Assembly (NCBI GenBank): GCA_026014735.1
Contig: JAOZHT010000001.1
Coordinates: 806,001 to 870,000 of the forward strand
Direction of reading: 5' to 3'
DNA: 64,000 nt
From: Candidatus Bathyarchaeota archaeon
GTDB lineage: Archaea; Thermoproteota; Bathyarchaeia; Bathyarchaeales; Bathycorpusculaceae
Both the position numbers and the translations under genes were made by a program. Below the pieces are notes generated by a model that was given only the letters and a program-made list of their open reading frames with translations, ran no database searches and was not told the origin of the DNA. Positions within the stretch are counted from its first letter, which is position 1. Each line of letters starts with the position of its first letter. This document shows, in pieces, positions 61,936-64,000 of the stretch.

Positions 61936-62310
61936 CTACGGCGGCGATAAAGTGCCTGTGGAAATATCTGAAGAAGACCTCGTCTTGTACGCTAAAATAT
62001 ATTCAAGTGCAAACTGATCCGCGCCCCTCTCCGTGCCCCGATGAACCATGTCCACGGCTTTGCTGCGTAGGTGATGGTAGAACTCGTGCAATATAACAAA
62101 GGGGTTAAGCAGTACTTCGCTGTTGAGAACTGAGATGGTTTGGGTTTGGGCTGTGTAGCATCCGTAGGCTTTATGCTTGTGTCTTTTAGGTAACCCGACC
62201 CTAAGCGCTGGAACCTTAACCTTGTATTGTTCTGCGAGAATCACAAGGGCCTCTTCGGGGTTGCCAGCTAAAATCAAAGCAACTACCCGCGCCTTAAAAT
62301 CCTGCTCCAT
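61936..62310 (-). CDS. Putative zinc metallopeptidase-like protein (HExxH)
   Basis: 124 residues. Zinc motif VILHEFYHHLRSK (HExxH) near 75-82 and TERGADQFALEY with a likely third ligand Glu, small like the ImmA/IrrE or WSS1-like minimal folds. N-terminal helices precede the motif. It starts 13 bases after the stop of the fusion gene, so they probably form one transcript. Function unproved. Confidence 0.7.
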   Translation of the reverse strand: MEQDFKARVVALILAGNPEEALVILAEQYKVKVPALRVGLPKRHKHKAYGCYTAQTQTISVLNSEVLLNPFVILHEFYHHLRSKAVDMVHRGTERGADQFALEYILAYKTRSSSDISTGTLSPP

Positions 62311-62322
62311 CCACCGCTGCTC

Positions 62323-63570
62323 CTATTGCCCGTAGGTGCCCCGCCGAATTTTCTCTGCCAACAAATGAATAAACTCTATCGGCCAAACGTCATCGCAGAC
62401 GTCGTCGGTGAGGATTTTGCGTTGATGATACAGGGGAATCAGGTCATTTTTAAGCAGTAAAATAAGCAGGAACTCGTGTCCATAGGTGCGTTTAAAGAGA
62501 GCGTATTTGCGGGCCTGCCGCTTAGTCATTTCGAAATGGGGTTCAAGAATAATTTTTCTGCCCGCCACCCTCTTCTCCAGGATAAAATCGGGCGTGTAAA
62601 CCTCGTTTGGCAACGGGAAACTGATGGTTTCATAGCCATAGGGGATATGCAGTTTGAGAAGCGTCAAAGCCGTTTTCTTCTCCCAGCCGCTCTTGTAGCG
62701 ACTCATCTTCTGATAGTAAGCCTGTGATTGACCCGTGATTTTCTGCATGCGCTCCAAAAAATCCAGCGCCGTCTTTAGGGTGTAGCGGTTAAGGGTTTTT
62801 TGTTTAAGCCATCGCCCCAAAAGAAAGAAGGGGTAATCTACTTTGGCTGGGTCCTGTGGGAAAAGCCGCTTGGCATACTGAGTTATCCGTTGGCGTGCGT
62901 CAGCGGAGGTTTTTTCGTCGCGCCAAAGCGAAGGGGAAGCATACGAGATTACGCCGAGGCTGGCGGCTACGTTGGCGTTTTCTTTGGTAAGTGGCACATA
63001 GAGGTCTTCGGGGAGCATGTGGTCGTAGATTTGTAGGTCAGGCTCGGCGCGAACCATCCAGCGCATGTAAATCCATGCTCGGTCTATGTGGGGGCCAGAG
63101 AAGGCAGGTACGTTTTGGGCTAAGTCATCGATGAAGGCTGCGGGTTTACTGAATTTCTGGGCGTACATAAGGAGGTTACGTTCAGCGTTGGTCTTGACGA
63201 AGAGGTTAACTGAAGCTAAATTCTCCGATGCAGCCTTCTTGTTGGGACCCAAATCCGAGTAGAAGTCAGCCTTAACGATTTCCTCCTCGAAGAGATGCCC
63301 CTTCTTTATTTCAAAAAGGGAACTGCCAAAGGCTGTGTGAAGGTAAGTAAGTAGCATGCGGGCATTTTCGGGGTAACCCACTATCGTATCGTCGAGTATG
63401 GAGGCGGCGAGTAAGAAGTAGTGTGCGGCGATGCGGCGTTCCTCATATTTTTCTGAGTAGGGGTTGAAGAGCAGCCGGGGGCTCATGCGCCGGTCCCATT
63501 GGACGTCGGCGACATCAGAGTTTTTGTTTATGAAGTCTATGAGCAGCGCTGTGATTTCATCCGTGGCCAT
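62323..63570 (-). CDS. HhH-glycosylase-like + PD-(D/E)XK-like fusion
   Basis: 415 residues. Residues about 30-255 follow the DUF2400/AGOG-type helix-hairpin-helix glycosylase layout (PRLLFNPYSEK, PHIDRAWIYMRWMVR, PEDLYVPLTKENANVAASLGVIS), but the catalytic Asp-Thr-His motif is replaced by LTKENA. Residues 290-415 have a nuclease-like beta-alpha pattern (TALTLLKLHIPYGYE, YTPDFILEKRVAGRKIILEPHFEMTK, D...ExH) of the PD-(D/E)XK type. Suggests a DNA repair or defence role. Both domain calls rest on pattern similarity, not search. Confidence 0.65.
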   Translation of the reverse strand: MATDEITALLIDFINKNSDVADVQWDRRMSPRLLFNPYSEKYEERRIAAHYFLLAASILDDTIVGYPENARMLLTYLHTAFGSSLFEIKKGHLFEEEIVKADFYSDLGPNKKAASENLASVNLFVKTNAERNLLMYAQKFSKPAAFIDDLAQNVPAFSGPHIDRAWIYMRWMVRAEPDLQIYDHMLPEDLYVPLTKENANVAASLGVISYASPSLWRDEKTSADARQRITQYAKRLFPQDPAKVDYPFFLLGRWLKQKTLNRYTLKTALDFLERMQKITGQSQAYYQKMSRYKSGWEKKTALTLLKLHIPYGYETISFPLPNEVYTPDFILEKRVAGRKIILEPHFEMTKRQARKYALFKRTYGHEFLLILLLKNDLIPLYHQRKILTDDVCDDVWPIEFIHLLAEKIRRGTYGQ

Positions 63571-63669
63571 TACCCGTTACCTAGATGAATATTATGTAGG
63601 ACGACGCTTAAAACTTGTGTTATTTTAGAGCAAAACAAGGTCAAGCTGTACAGTTGTCTTTGAAGCATG

Positions 63670-64000
63670 CTATCTGCAATAATACATAGCAGCATCAAGG
63701 ATTAAGCCGTTGGTATGGAGAACCGTACTGAAGATGGCGTAACCTGATTCATCGACGCCTTCGCCGTATCCGTCTGAGTAACTGTAGAGGGCATGCTCAA
63801 TATGCACAGACATGGCTTTCGAATAATTCGTGTTGTACAATGCGAGGAAGCCAAACGCAACTTTCGTGAATATCATGGTTGTGTCGCTTTGGTTTCCTGA
63901 GCTATTAAGCACGGTCCATGTTCGGTTATCTGGGAGAACCACCCATTCATACAGCCAAGTGGTGGTGGAGGCGCCTTCGCCGAAAGCCCGGTAGTTCCCT
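63670..64000 (-). CDS. Unknown extracellular-like protein (5' end outside window)
   Basis: Open frame to the right edge, at least 110 residues: ...YRAFGEGASTTTWLYEWVVLPDNRTWTVLNSSGNQSDTTMIF, rich in Thr/Ser/Asn with NRT and NSS sequons and a YCR end. Resembles the C-terminal part of a secreted beta-rich archaeal protein. Start lies beyond the window. Confidence 0.55.
   Translation of the reverse strand, partial: GNYRAFGEGASTTTWLYEWVVLPDNRTWTVLNSSGNQSDTTMIFTKVAFGFLALYNTNYSKAMSVHIEHALYSYSDGYGEGVDESGYAIFSTVLHTNGLILDAAMYYCR

Noticed and set aside
1-64000. CRISPR array, insertion sequence or integrase
   Set aside because: No regularly spaced repeats, no transposase or integrase frames found; the repeats seen are dispersed and irregularly spaced.

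Overview
The window reads as chromosomal DNA of an archaeon of the TACK group, most likely a Bathyarchaeia member (phylum Thermoproteota). Support: a TATA-binding protein, TATA-type promoters, ribosomal protein eL38, Tsr3, an archaeal RNase P RNA, a Ncs6/TtuA tRNA thiolase, TreT-type trehalose synthase, an intron-containing tRNA with a LAGLIDADG gene beside it, and a nearly complete methanofuran operon (mfnB-A-D-F-E). The class assignment is inference from gene content; no rRNA gene is present. Both window ends cut genes (a histidine kinase on the left, an unknown gene on the right).

Layout. 1-2055: truncated multi-PAS histidine kinase. 2.3-6.8 kb: CPBP protease, two surface proteins and a GNAT gene arranged around the RNase P RNA gene, whose 3' end is repeated twice and whose promoter plus 5' end is repeated once between these genes. 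7-12.5 kb: an unknown protein, an adenylate-kinase-like NTPase, Ncs6/TtuA, a nucleotidyltransferase and TBP. 12.5-13.8 kb: tRNA-Val, a decayed tRNA 5' half, a LAGLIDADG protein, and an intron-containing tRNA (probably Phe). 13.9-20.2 kb: small metabolic genes (YkgJ-like protein, ornithine cyclodeaminase/alanine dehydrogenase family, TreT, DapB-like, nitroreductase, DUF429, wHTH). 20.2-25.1 kb: methanofuran operon on the minus strand, the C1 carrier of methanogens and of the archaeal Wood-Ljungdahl pathway; only the aminotransferase MfnC is not here. 25.3-29.9 kb: eL38, a secreted protein, a pyruvyltransferase and an FAD oxidoreductase.

30-40 kb has unusually long intergenic regions carrying several dispersed repeats. 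I call them P (ATGATTATATAAGGTTCG, three identical copies), Q (core GATGCTTTTGTATACGG, five copies plus one variant) and R (about 45 bp, three copies). The genes here are two PD-(D/E)XK-type nucleases, an ABC exporter, a ferritin-like protein, YjbQ and nicotinamidase. A fourth motif, S (CTATAAATAGAGGGGGG), occurs at 8.3, 25.2, 29.9 and 46.2 kb, always outside genes.

40-46 kb: NAD(P)HX repair (nnr), Tsr3, LysE transporter, macro domain, adenine phosphoribosyltransferase and methylthioadenosine phosphorylase; the last two form a purine/MTA salvage pair. 46-57.8 kb: DUF996, three PadR-like regulators, a kinase fusion, a second ABC exporter (ATPase with zinc-ribbon tail, permease lacking an ATG start), an ArsR-like/membrane gene pair, a DUF255 protein and a GNAT protein. 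57.8-64 kb: CheW with a soluble chemoreceptor, tRNA-Ser, a JAMM protease, and a poorly characterised group: a helical-repeat protein, a HExxH metallopeptidase and a glycosylase-like/nuclease-like fusion. No CRISPR array, insertion sequence, integrase or rRNA operon was seen.
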